Positions 1-8,839 of a stretch of DNA of 64,000 nucleotides are shown one piece after another. The DNA is from Cynocephalus volans (Eukaryota > Chordata > Mammalia > Dermoptera > Cynocephalidae). Below the pieces are notes generated by a model. That model had not been told where the DNA came from, did not search any database, and worked only from the letters and a program-made list of their open reading frames with translations. The position numbers and the translations under genes are program-made. The stretch's first letter is position 1. The number at the start of each line of letters is the position of its first letter. The stretch is from positions 115,078,133 through 115,142,132 of the forward strand of contig NC_084463.1 of NCBI RefSeq assembly GCF_027409185.1. The letters run 5' to 3'.

Positions 1-1180
1 AAAATAAAACAAATATTCAAGGAAATGTAATCAAAGTAAACTATGTGGCTCAGCTGGGAATAATATCTATATAGTCTTAATAATGTAAACCTTAAATATC
101 TTTTTGGCAAACAAATAGATAATGTTAGTTTACTGAGAGGATGTGGGTGGGATGCGTTTTATTTGGGGGGAGGGGTGATATAAGCACCAGGAGAGGAGTT
201 TTTGTTTCATTACCTGTGAATTCCTAGTGCCTAGAACAATGCCCGACACATAGTAGGTCCTCAATAAATATATGTTGAATGAATGGAACATTCTCCTAAG
301 GAATATTTTTTTCTAGGAAATTTGTAAAGAAAACAGGTTAAGTTAAAATAAATAAAAATAAACCTCAAAATCTGTAGTACATGGAAGCTATTTCTAAAGG
401 TTTAAGACTACCATTTTCAAAGTTTAAAAGTAATGATATGAAATACTTAAGCGGAGTATCAAAATATATAAGAGATGGTTTAAAAGCCAAAGACATTCCT
501 AGGAAATGATTCTCTGTAAATCTTGATGTTAGGTTGATTAGAGAAGCCCAGAATAGTTCCAGGGAAATAAAGACGTAATTTTCTCAATTCAGAAAGCAAA
601 TTATTTTACTGACTTTTCCTCCCATTCACTCACTAATATAATACAAGGATGGGCTGAAGAAAATTGCCTTGCTTTGTTTCTGGAGCTCGTGGACTCTTGA
701 AGAGAAACCCTTAGTACTTCCTCTCGCATTAGACTCCAGAAAGTTTTCACCAGGACACTGATTTCTTTTATTAAATAAAAGGAGGTGCATCTTTGATCAT
801 TGATCTGCTCTTCCACCTAATGGATGTAAATTGGGTCTACGGCCCAATTCAACTTGGCTGCGAATTTCCTGTCTGACTCTTAGGGTAATGAACCCATCCA
901 ATTTTTCATTCATTCACCGCCTCACTCTTTCCGTTTTCACGATGTTTGCTGCGCACATACTATGCGCCATACACTGTGCAAAGACACTAATGGAGGAAAA
1001 AGACTAGGTCAAATAATTCTGGATGCTCAGAGTTAAAAGAGCCGTTTCCATCCGGGCACCCAAGAAGATAAGCACCATCGAAGCTTGGTTAAGATTGGTA
1101 AACTTTTCTCTAGGCCTGGTGAGCCCTCACTCTTGAGCTCAGGGATTCGAGTTCCTGCAGCTTTTATAGAAACCACCGCC
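1..1180. other. AT-rich flank upstream of the CpG island
   Basis: No gene was recognised here. The stretch is AT-rich. It contains a LINE2/MIR-type 3' end in the + direction at about 215-290 (CACATAGTAGGTCCTCAATA followed by TGTTGAATGAATG). A decayed opposite-strand relic of the same class lies near 897-990 (ATTCATTCACC, then ACTATGCGCCATACACTGTG). The short open frame at 601-816 (minus) has no recognisable domain and is treated as chance. Confidence 0.6.
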
Positions 1181-2780
1181 TACTCATGCCCAGGCGGGAG
1201 CTCTGCGCGGGGCTGTGGGCCAACCAGGGCGCGCCTGTGGATTGTGCGGTGGCAGAATGGCCGTCTGTCCCAACATTTCAGAAAAGTCCAAAGATCAAGT
1301 CTTTGGAGACGATTCCGGCTTTCCACCTTCAGTCCCAAAGGTTCAAAGTTTCCCCAAATTAATATTTTTGGGCTTCTCGGGAGGCCAAACACCTTTGCTC
1401 CCCACCTGCTTCCAGGGCCGGTGCTCCCCTGATGATTTCGGGGAGACTAGCGAGCCTGGGACTCCAGGGTGCAGAAATCAGGGAGAGGGACACAGACATC
1501 TCCTCTAGTGTTTGCAGGGCTTTGGAGGAAGGGCCCCCGAGTAAAGGCCGTCCCACATTGCATCCAAAAGCGAGCCGAACAATCTGGCCGCAAAGTGACC
1601 TTCTTGTTACGTAGAAGAACCTCTTAGAGAGTACAGGGTCCTGGTGTGGGGTTGCGAAGGTCCTGGGAGTCCTTTTGTCCGGCTTGCCGCTCGACACATC
1701 CCCAAGCCACATTTTAGGCGCAGCGCTGCCTTCCCGGGACGAGGCGACCGCGGGTCATCCTGCCTGGGTGCATTTAGCACGTCGGGGCTGCAGGTTGGGC
1801 AGGAGTCGCCGGAGTTGGCGGTCGGGATTCTTTGGAAGTGTTATCTGGAGTTTCGATTGCTCGGGTGCTGGAAGTCAATCCGCCGTCTCCCCACCAGCTG
1901 GGTCCTGCCACAGAAAAAATGACCTGGAGCGCCAAGACAGACATCCCCTGAGATCCCCTGTGACGCGCCTAAACAGCACCAACCCCGCGAACCTCTGCCT
2001 TCGCCTTCCACCCCACACCCCGGGGCGAGCTTAGCTAACGCGCACCCGAGCCCAGAGCGCCGGTGGGCGTATTTGGGGGCGTAGCTTCCAAGCGGCTCGG
2101 GCCGAGCCTGAGGCCCCAAGTTGGGGGTGGGTGGGTGGCGCTCCCTGTCTTCCTCTCCACTGCCCCTACCCCTATCCCGCTCCGAGATCCTTTGGCCAGG
2201 GCTGGGATTATCTCCCCGCACCCAGGCGCAGGGAAAGCAGGCAGCGCCGACTCAGAGAACCGGGCTTTCCTTAAGAAAAAGGGGAGAGGCTGAGTTCGTG
2301 TGCGAGAATGTGCGTGTTGGGGGACAGTGTGTACCACTGTGTGTGCAAAACATGTTTGTTTCCGAAAGCAGAAACACGTGGGGTTGCCTTCGGGTCTGCG
2401 CGCGTTTGGCTTGGGTTCGGGCGCGCTTTCCCTTTCGCGAGCGGCTGGTGAGGGCGCGCGTATTCCGGCGAGCGCTGGCTGTCTGGGAGTGTCTGTGTGG
2501 ATGCGAAAGGCAGAGCGTGTGGCGGGGGTCCCGGTGTGGGAGTGCGTGATGCGCGCACCTGCCAGTCTGTAGCCACGGGTGGAGCGGCTGTGAAAGTCCG
2601 CCCGCCACCCCTTGGCCTGTAGCACGCGCTCCCCTCCGTCGGTGGGTGGGCGCTCGACCCCAGCGCGCTTAGCTCTCGGGCGCTTCGTGGAAGTGGGGAG
2701 AGAATTTGGGGCGAGAGGGACAGAGAGCCGGGCACACGCCATCCCGGCGGGGCAGCCTGGCAGAGGCCAGAGGCGCAGGA

Positions 2781-2794
2781 CAGCTGTGCAAACC
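2781..2794 (+). promoter_or_regulatory. CALCB: E-box/octamer-like neuroendocrine enhancer
   Basis: The string CAGCTGTGCAAACC combines an E-box (CAGCTG, 2781-2786) with a directly abutting octamer/forkhead-like half (TGCAAACC). It lies about 0.8 kb upstream of the predicted start site. The distal cell-specific enhancer of the calcitonin/CGRP gene is recalled as an 18-bp helix-loop-helix plus octamer-like element of almost this sequence, near -1 kb in rat and bound by USF and a forkhead protein. The match is by eye. Confidence 0.65.
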
Positions 2795-3447
2795 ACGTCC
2801 GCCGCGACAGTGGCAGTGGAGGGTCTTGGGTTAGGGTGGGGCATGCTGAACCCCCAGTCGAGAAGTCGGAGGTACAGGGCGCGGGGGATGAGGGGGTTGG
2901 GTGAGGGGTGGGGTGAGTCCTCTGTACAGTCAGGGTCAGTTTAGCCCCCTTACCAGTCGTCTCTTGCGTTCCTACCAGTCCCAGGGGAGTGAGGCGGAGG
3001 AGGCTTGGCTGCCAGACTGAAAATAAAACCACCTTCTCTGGGGGCCCAGGACGCTAGGGTGCGCGTGGTTGGGGTAGATCCCAGGAGCACCCCAGGTGGT
3101 TCAAAAACAATCTTTCAAGGCTACTCCCCCTCCCCCGCCCTGAACCGTTTCAGCTGAGGTCCCTTTAGAACCCGGGACTATTGCTCAACCTTTCTGGGGC
3201 TGCAGGTGGCTGGGCTTGGGTCCCCCCTGGCGTGGCAGGAGGGGGTGCGAGGCCGGAGTTCAGACTCCGAGGAGGTGAAAGAAGCTCTGGTCCTTTACTG
3301 TAGGTGACGCCAAACTTTCCCCGACTTGTCCCCACTTTCTGGACGTCGAAGGCTCTCCTCTCGCGCCCTAAGCAATGACCTTAACGTAAATGACAGCGGG
3401 ACCGGATGGTCCCCTCCCCGGAGTTGCGGTGTGGTAAGCGCGAGGTA

Positions 3448-3555
3448 TGACGCAATCGGAGCTTGGTCGGTCCTCTAATTGGCTGGTCCTGGGCACTTTG
3501 GATTGGCCGCGCAGGCTGGTGGGGACACCGCCTCCCGACACCACTGGAATAAGAG
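3448..3555 (+). promoter_or_regulatory. CALCB: Core promoter: CRE-like site, two CCAAT boxes, TATA-like box
   Basis: Upstream of exon 1 there is, in order, a CRE/C/EBP-like TGACGCAA (3448-3455), an inverted CCAAT box ATTGG (3478-3482), a second inverted CCAAT (3502-3506), and a TATA-like AATAAGAG (3548-3555). Initiation would be expected near 3575. Cyclic-AMP control of calcitonin/CGRP transcription is well established. The exact start site here is inferred only from the TATA-like position. Confidence 0.65.
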
Positions 3556-3574
3556 CCCGGCGGGGAAGGTGCCC

Positions 3575-3641
3575 ACAGCAGGCACTGTGCTCTTCCCGCG
3601 TGGACCTGCTGCTCGCGCTGCCCTGAAACTAGCGTCGCCAG
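3575..3641 (+). other. CALCB: Exon 1, non-coding 5'UTR
   Basis: The exon ends at CGTCGCCAG/GTGAGG, a strong splice donor at 3642. No ATG lies in the predicted exon. The start near 3575 is inferred from the TATA-like box 25-30 bp upstream. Non-coding first exons of this size are typical for calcitonin/CGRP genes. Confidence 0.75.
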
Positions 3642-4539
3642 GTGAGGAACTTCCCACTCTAATAACCTGCCTTTCCTGACTAGTTCACCCAGTTTGCTCC
3701 ATTTGCCTGCCTGCTTCTTCACCTCTTCACGCCATCTCGTCCTACCTACAGCCAGGTGATCTTAGCTGCCTCACTGGCTCAGGAGAAGGCGGGCGGTTAG
3801 AGCTTCGCCGGCATGTTCTCCTGACGCGCGCGGGTGAAATCCCGTCTACCGCTAGGGCTCCGCATGGGAGCTGGAAACAGGGCGAGCCCAGTTAGGTGGG
3901 ACTGGGGCCTCTGGGTTGGTACCAGTTGGCATGCAGTATACCGCTCGAGTTTGGTCCAGGAGTGCCCTGCGCCTCTGTGACCTCAGCGATCACGTTTGGT
4001 TCCCGAGACAGTGGAGCGCTGAGCCTTCATCTGAGGCGCCTCCAACCCGCAGGCGTCTCTGGAACATTGCCGGGATTTGGGGCTGTACTGTCAGCCGACC
4101 AGAACAGTGCGCTCACCTTAAGGTGCAGGTGCCCGGCACCTGCTGCTAAACTGCGCTCCAGCAGAGCGCCATCTGTGCAGGCAGAGTCCAGAGACACCTG
4201 TAATTGGCACGTTGAAATTTCCCCCAAATCTAGATCCGCAGACTGAGAGATTAGCCCTCCTTTCCAGTCTACTCTTCCCGCCTTCCCTCCCACGCTTTGG
4301 CGCCAAGTCTAGCAGTGGAGTCCTAAAATTTTCAGTCTGTGGGAAGACAGGCACAATGGGAGAGCAGGTCTGCAGCGGAGTGGGTCTGCGCTTGGTTTCT
4401 ACATAGATCAGGGCAAAAGGTGTGGGTTTGTGTGCATGCGCGCTTAGGGGTTCTCTCTCATTTTCCACAGAACAGAACCAAAATCTATCCCCCGTCCTCC
4501 CCACACAGCTGTTTTTGCTCTACCAAGCCATGCACTGTA

Positions 4540-4660
4540 ATGTATCTTCTGAAATTCACAGCAGCTCTTCTGGCAAATGAACTGAACAGAGGCACAAGGA
4601 GGTAGAGTAACTTGCCTGAGGTCACACAGTAGTTGTGGCAGAGGCAGCACTAGGTTCTAG
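4540..4660 (+). repeat. MIR element in intron 1
   Basis: The core GAGGTAGAGTAACTTGCCTG, followed by AGGTCACACAGTAG and GGCAGAGGCAG, is the usual MIR body. Confidence 0.8.
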
Positions 4661-4704
4661 TGGTCTTGGTGCATTGATAACGTCTTGTCATTCTCCCCTT
4701 ACAG

Positions 4705-4799
4705 AGAGGCGTCATGGGCTTCGGGAAGTTCTCCCCCTTCCTGGCTCTCAGCATCTTGGTCCTCTGCCAGGCGGGCAGCCTCCAGGCAGAACTATTCAG
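4705..4799 (+). CDS. CALCB: Exon 2: start codon and signal peptide
   Basis: The acceptor is TTCTCCCCTTACAG at 4691-4704 and the donor is CAG/GTGAGA at 4800. The ATG at 4714 opens [17 protein letters not shown]. This matches family signal peptides almost residue for residue, which fixes the start. The exon contributes 86 coding bases, leaving two bases of an Arg codon to be completed in exon 3. Confidence 0.95.
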
Positions 4800-6314
4800 G
4801 TGAGACAACCTAAAGCTAGAGAGCGCTCCGTACCCACTGCCCCTGGGATGAGACAGCTTTGTGTCTCTGAAGTCACACTTGGCTCCCGGTGAATCAGCTC
4901 CTCAAGTGGACACTGGCTTCCTGCCCTGTCCACTGGGTGTCGGAGTAGCCACATCCTCAGGGGAAGAAGCAGGGGCCAGGAAGCCTGGCCCCTTATTCTG
5001 GGGAGGGGGCAAACAGGGGCTCAGAGCCTGCATTGGTCTGCTTCCCCTCGCAGGTCTGCTTTGGAGAGTAGCTCAGACCTGGCCACACTCAGTGAGGAGG
5101 AAGCGCGCCTCCTGCTGGCTGCACTGGTGCAGGACTATGTGCAGATGAAGGCCAGTGAGCAGGAGCTGGAGCAGGAGCAGGAGACTGAGGGCTCCAGGTG
5201 AGGCTCCCCTTGCACCCAGCCCAGGGCTTTCCATTCCCCCGATATCCAGGAAAACATATCCCAAGAGGAAGGAGAGGACACACTGGCTAGGAGTCCGGCA
5301 GGCTGTGGGTGTTCACCACGACCTGGGATCCAGCCATTCTCAGGCTCCATGGATGACAGACAGAGGTCCTGGTGCAGCTGCAGGGAATGTGGTTAAGACA
5401 CATTAAAAAGATCCATTTCTGAAAGCAGTTAGGGAAGGTGTGGAATTGCTCACTGTGGGAATTGGTCTTGCAGTACTGGAGAAACCTCCAAGCACTGGAT
5501 GAGGTAGGAGTGGTAAGTGCGAAGCCAGGGGATGGACCTGGTATGTCAGGAGGTTTTAGAAAGTTCACCTCTGCATGTTGTTCTTTCACACCTGCAAGGA
5601 GCCTTCATTTCACATTTGCAAGGTGAAGGTGAAGCCCTTGCGGGGGTGGGGACAGCTAGAGCAGTGTCCGAGGTAGGTTGGGGCCTTTAGATGTGCAGCA
5701 TCTGTGGAGATGTGCATGCTGTCGTGGGGCCAGAGAGAGCACCATTCCCCAGCCCCACCTCCCTGTGCATGCTGAGCCTGAGCAGAGATCAGTGCCTGGC
5801 TTGGCCCCAGCACTGCCTGGGCAGAGGCATGAGTTGTACCTGCATCTGTCCTGAGAACCCCTCTGGCCAGCATGAAGGACTGAACAGCATGTGGAATGCC
5901 AGAAAATGTCACCCTTCCTCACTGCAGCCCTTCCCCATGCTGCCCTGGCCCATTGCACCTCTGAGCTCTCCTAATGCAGGGTATGTGAGCTGCCCTCCTG
6001 CCTGCCCCTCCTGTCTCTGCTCAAAGTGCCCCCTGCTTGGTTCAGTCTTCCACGTGACTGCCAACAGGAGCAGACCCTGGTGCATGGTACTGTCTGGCAT
6101 GTCTTTTCCCTGCAGCCTGGACAGCCCCAGATCTAAGCGGTGCAGTCATCTGAGTACCTGTGTGCTGGGCACATACTTGCAAGACCTGAACAACTTTCAT
6201 ACATTCTCTGGTATCAACTTCGGGCCTGAAACACCTGGCAAGAAAAGAGACCTAGCCAGAGGCTTGCAGAAGGACCGCTACTCCCATGTTGGGGTGCCCC
6301 AGGATGCCAACTGA
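4714..6314 (+). CDS. CALCB: Preprocalcitonin (spliced: 4714-4799, 5054-5197, 6116-6314)
   Basis: The spliced frame encodes 142 aa; human preprocalcitonin is 141. Residues 1-25 are a signal peptide ([17 protein letters not shown], then cleavage after SLQA). Residues 26-85 are the N-terminal propeptide, with the conserved [19 protein letters not shown] and an acidic Glu/Gln run, ending in the processing site SKR. Mature calcitonin is residues 86-117: Cys1 and Cys7 form the N-terminal ring (CSHLSTC) and Pro32 is followed by Gly118, the amide donor, then KKR. Residues 122-142 are a katacalcin-like peptide ending PQDAN. Calcitonin is a secreted hormone acting on the calcitonin receptor to lower blood calcium. 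The hormone ([14 protein letters not shown], then [11 protein letters not shown]) resembles recalled dog and ungulate calcitonins more than the primate/rodent form. No stop or frameshift is seen. Confidence 0.9.
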
Positions 6315-7386
6315 GCTTCTATCAGTCCTGATTTCCTTTCTTGCTCCCCCTTATGTATTTGATGCATGTGGATTCCTCTCTGGTTGTTCAAGCTGATACT
6401 GGCAGCATTGCTTATGAATGTTGGGACCCCTGGGATAGAAGGGAGATAGCAGAACTCACAGACCAGGTTAGAGATAAGAGAGAGTGAGGGAAGCTTCCTG
6501 AGACCCCAGAGGATTTCATAGCAGAGCTAATTGTCCAATTTCTGCTTCTGAATGTACTAAAATATGCACATCCTTTATGCCTCACCATTTGATGAATAAA
6601 TCTATTTTTCTAAAAGGATTTGAGCTGTGATGGTCATTGATCTCATCCACATTCTGGGTTTGAAGGTGTCCAGTGTCTATGCTTAGAAGTAGTTAGCTTC
6701 AAGATAGCTGAGTGTAAGGCTTGATGGGTGATTTTTGTGACCAAGCTCAAACAGCAAGAACAGTGTAAGGAGAAGGTAAGCACTTCTGGGAGAGGATGCT
6801 GCAAACCCTGTTCTTGGAGCTTCTACTAGGTAAGACTTTAGGAGAATTTCATTTTCCTGTGGAAAGTGGTTTGTTGGTGCTTATGGATGATGTATGGTCT
6901 CTATACTCCTTGTGGGTCTTGGGGTGGGGGTGGGATTTCTGTTCACTTTTTCCTTGAATGATAAGTGCAGGGTTTTAACATGTGCCCCATAGCTTGGAAC
7001 TTTTTTTTTTTTTTCTTCTTGGTGCTGGTCTTTGAGCAGAACTCCTAGCAAAGGCTGCCAGGCCATTTCCCCTAACAGCTTTGATAATTGCATTTAGGAG
7101 AAACACTTATTGTTAAATGGTATGTTGAAGAGCTGCAATTCTCTTTATGAAGGTCCCATGGGGCAGGCTCCTTCCCTTGGCCTTTCACTGACAGGTCTTC
7201 TCTTCTTTCCCTGTTCTGCAAATCAGCATCACTGCCCAGAAGAGGACCTGCAACACTGCCACCTGTGTGACCCATCGGCTGGCAGGCTTGCTGAGCAGAT
7301 CAGGGGGTGTGGTGAAGAGCAATTTTGTGCCCACCAACGTGGGCTCCAAAGCCTTTGGCCGGCGCCGCAGAGACATTCAGGCCTGA
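4714..7386 (+). CDS. CALCB: Prepro-CGRP (spliced: 4714-4799, 5054-5197, 7227-7386)
   Basis: The alternative splice encodes 129 aa; human alpha and beta precursors are 128 and 127. It shares residues 1-76 with preprocalcitonin, then continues SITAQKR. Mature CGRP is residues 84-120 (37 aa): [16 protein letters not shown] at the N-terminus, [18 protein letters not shown] at the C-terminus. A Cys2-Cys7 ring is present. Phe37 is followed by the amide donor Gly and then four Arg, leaving the short tail DIQA. CGRP is a vasodilator neuropeptide acting on the CALCRL/RAMP1 receptor. Residue 1 is Thr, where Ala (human) or Ser (rat, pig) is usual. Asn3 and Ser25 match human beta-CGRP and Val22 matches alpha. 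The receptor-activating ring and amidated end are intact. Confidence 0.93.
5054..5197 (+). CDS. CALCB: Exon 3: shared propeptide
   Basis: This is a 144-bp exon between CCCCTCGCAG and CAG/GTGAGG. It encodes the shared propeptide, with [19 protein letters not shown] followed by the Glu-rich run [12 protein letters not shown]. The run is two residues longer than in human alpha and accounts for the slightly long precursor. Its donor joins either exon 4 or exon 5, both of which enter in the same phase. Confidence 0.95.
6081..6086 (+). promoter_or_regulatory. CALCB: Fox (UGCAUG) splicing-silencer site before exon 4
   Basis: A TGCATG hexamer lies 30-35 nt upstream of the exon 4 acceptor. In the human gene, Fox-1/Fox-2 proteins are reported to block calcitonin exon inclusion through UGCAUG elements, one near -34. 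Further copies lie in intron 3 (5713-5718 and 5766-5771) and in the exon 4 3'UTR (6363-6368). The motif is seen directly; the function is inferred from the known case. Confidence 0.6.
6116..6615 (+). CDS. CALCB: Exon 4: calcitonin, katacalcin and alternative 3' end
   Basis: The acceptor GTCTTTTCCCTGCAG ends at 6115 and has only a short pyrimidine tract, typical of this regulated exon. Coding runs from 6116 to the TGA at 6312-6314. A 3'UTR of about 300 bases follows, with AATAAA at 6595-6600 and cleavage expected near 6615. Using this exon ends the transcript and gives calcitonin; skipping it gives CGRP. Confidence 0.9.
6595..6600 (+). terminator. CALCB: Poly(A) signal of the calcitonin transcript
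   Basis: A canonical AATAAA lies about 280 bases after the calcitonin stop codon, just before a T-rich stretch. It defines exon 4 as an alternative terminal exon. Confidence 0.85.
6773..6834 (+). promoter_or_regulatory. CALCB: Candidate intronic enhancer of calcitonin exon 4 inclusion
   Basis: Two 5'-splice-site-like strings, AAGGTAAG (6773-6780) and TAGGTAAGA (6828 onward), start about 160 and 215 nt downstream of the exon 4 cleavage site. The second follows a pyrimidine-rich stretch. A human intronic enhancer beginning about 168 nt downstream of exon 4 is known to act through a pseudo 5' splice site and a polypyrimidine tract that promote exon 4 polyadenylation. Position and motifs agree; function is inferred. 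Confidence 0.5.
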
Positions 7387-7411
7387 CCAGCTAAATGACT
7401 CCAGCAAGAAG
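7227..7411 (+). CDS. CALCB: Exon 5: CGRP
   Basis: The acceptor CTGCAAATCAG ends at 7226. Coding runs to the TGA at 7384-7386. After 25 untranslated bases the exon ends at AAG/GTGACT (7411/7412), linking to the 3'UTR exon. It holds the whole CGRP peptide with its flanking KR and GRRRR processing sites. Confidence 0.95.
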
Positions 7412-7995
7412 GTGACTGCCCTTTTACTATGAGATGGGAGGGGAAGAGATTTGGAGGTTAAGATCTACATTTTGAAACCCCCTAGCCCTGGTATGTTCTT
7501 CAGTTACCTTTTTCTCCAGTAACATCCTTTGTCCTGAGATGGTGAGTTCCTTCTAGAATTGAGCTTGAAATCAGCACACTAGGGTAGGCTTCAGACATGC
7601 AGTGTCAGTTTTCTGAGAAGAGAACTGTAAAATATGCTGGCTGGATTCAGAAAGGGTTGGGCCTGCCAACCTTAACCAGGGCCACACCTCCATTAATGAG
7701 CCCAGGCTGAGAAAGGGCTCAACCATTGATCGGTGTTCACAGATTCAGACTGGAGACCTGTGATCCTGCTGCTACCAATATTCACGGTAACAGTTGAATT
7801 ACTTTTGTCTTCATTTGCCTTGTAAGCCTGTACATCTCATATCCGTAATTCATAGATGCAGTTATAGTAGTACTTCTGTAAATTAGTCTTCTTTTCAGTA
7901 GTAGCTGTGATTACTCACTTCTTGTTCTTCTTTTTCTCCTACTTTTCCTTCCCTTCTTTTTTCTCTTTGTTTTCCGCTCTATCCCCTCATCTCAG

Positions 7996-8455
7996 GTTAC
8001 CATGAAGCTGAACTCACCACTTCTATTATTATTTGTTGACAACAACTTGGTGAGGAGGCCCCATGGAAGATACGCATGTTTGCATCCTAATAGATACTGA
8101 AAAAAGCACCTTTGTCACTTGAAAGGAATGAAAGTGAATGCAAAACAAGCTAATTCCATATTTGTTGTGCATCATTTTTATATTTGATTATATGTCCAGT
8201 AAATGTGATGGCATCTCTCATTGGCTTATCTAGTAGCAAGTTGGTTCTTTGAGACTCATCCTATTGATTATGGCAGCTCTGCCAAACCTTAGGGAGACAT
8301 GAAATCACTGCCTCTTGTGGCCTTTGGGACACATGGTAATAGTGATGCTGTGCCTTGTTGTCTAAGAACATGATTGTATAATTTGTTTAAGGAAATGTCA
8401 ATATTGTGCCATTTGTGAACTTCATCAAGATTAAAAACATATTTTGGATACATTT
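7996..8455 (+). other. CALCB: Exon 6: 3'UTR of the CGRP transcript
   Basis: The acceptor CCCCTCATCTCAG ends at 7995. The exon begins GTTACCATGAAGCTGAACTC and later has CCATGGAAGATACGCATGTT, both resembling the recalled last exon of calcitonin/CGRP genes. The variant poly(A) signal ATTAAA is at 8430-8435, giving an end near 8455. The splice sites are clear; the exact 3' end is approximate. Confidence 0.8.
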
Positions 8456-8503
8456 GTTTCAAGACCCTGGTGATTCATTTCAACTTGTTTTCCTATGTAG
8501 CAG

Positions 8504-8535
8504 TAGTCGTAGTAGTAATAATAATAATAATAATA
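8504..8535. repeat. Trinucleotide microsatellite (GTA/ATA)n
   Basis: A run of GTA units passes into ATA units just beyond the end of the CGRP transcript. Confidence 0.85.
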
Positions 8536-8720
8536 TTTTTGGGGTGCTTACTATGGGTCAGATGGTATTCTAAGACAGTGCTTTATACCTGTGAATTCAT
8601 TTAATCTTCATGAAAAGACCATGGGATAGATACTATTATTCCACTTCAGACAGGCAGGGAGAAGAAAAGTCTAAGGTTACACAGGAAGAGAGTGGCATAC
8701 CCAGGTGTTGGTTTCCAGAG
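8536..8720 (+). repeat. MIR element
   Basis: Shows GGGTGCTTACTATG near the start, then TTCATTTAATCTTCATGAAA, and AAGGTTACACAGGAAGAGAG near the end, in standard MIR order. Confidence 0.75.
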
Positions 8721-8839
8721 TTTACAGTAGAAACCATTGCATTATGTGCTTTTCAACAGTGGATTATGATGTTTTCCAGAGACCTGTGAACTATTCTTTA
8801 GCCTAGCTGCCTGCCATGGTAGACTCCTGGATTTTGGAG

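Larger units (their letters stand above)
1185..4110. promoter_or_regulatory. CALCB: CpG-rich promoter region of the calcitonin/CGRP gene
   Basis: This is a long GC- and CpG-rich domain, densest at about 2030-2720, with many CGCG and GCGC runs. It begins about 2.4 kb upstream of the predicted transcription start and runs through exon 1 into intron 1. Calcitonin/CGRP genes are known to have a CpG-rich 5' region whose methylation varies in tumours. The long minus-strand open frames inside it (2035-2844 and 2271-3032) are rich in Pro, Arg, Ser and Ala, as expected for chance frames in GC-rich DNA, and match no family I know. Island boundaries were judged by eye. Confidence 0.75.
3575..8455 (+). 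other. CALCB: Calcitonin/CGRP gene, complete six-exon transcription unit
   Basis: Exons are: 1, about 3575-3641 (5'UTR); 2, 4705-4799; 3, 5054-5197; 4, 6116 to about 6615 (calcitonin, terminal); 5, 7227-7411 (CGRP); 6, 7996 to about 8455 (3'UTR). Every junction has GT...AG ends and all coding junctions share one phase. Joining 1-2-3-4 gives procalcitonin, and joining 1-2-3-5-6 gives pro-CGRP. The paralogue is uncertain. INSC lies downstream on the same strand, which as recalled is the human CALCB arrangement. The signal-peptide end SLQA, CGRP Asn3 and CGRP Ser25 also match human CALCB. A usable calcitonin exon, however, is a CALCA trait in human. CALCB by position is preferred; a laurasiatherian-style CALCA remains possible. 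Confidence 0.9.

Noticed and set aside
2035-2844. 269-codon minus frame in the CpG region
   Set aside because: Low-complexity Pro/Arg/Ser composition, no domain, and overlapped by other equally long frames. Expected by chance in GC-rich DNA.
5691-6314. Continuous 207-codon + frame ending with the calcitonin stop
   Set aside because: Only the part from 6116 is exon 4. The upstream part is intron 3 read in the same frame, before a clear acceptor at 6111-6115.
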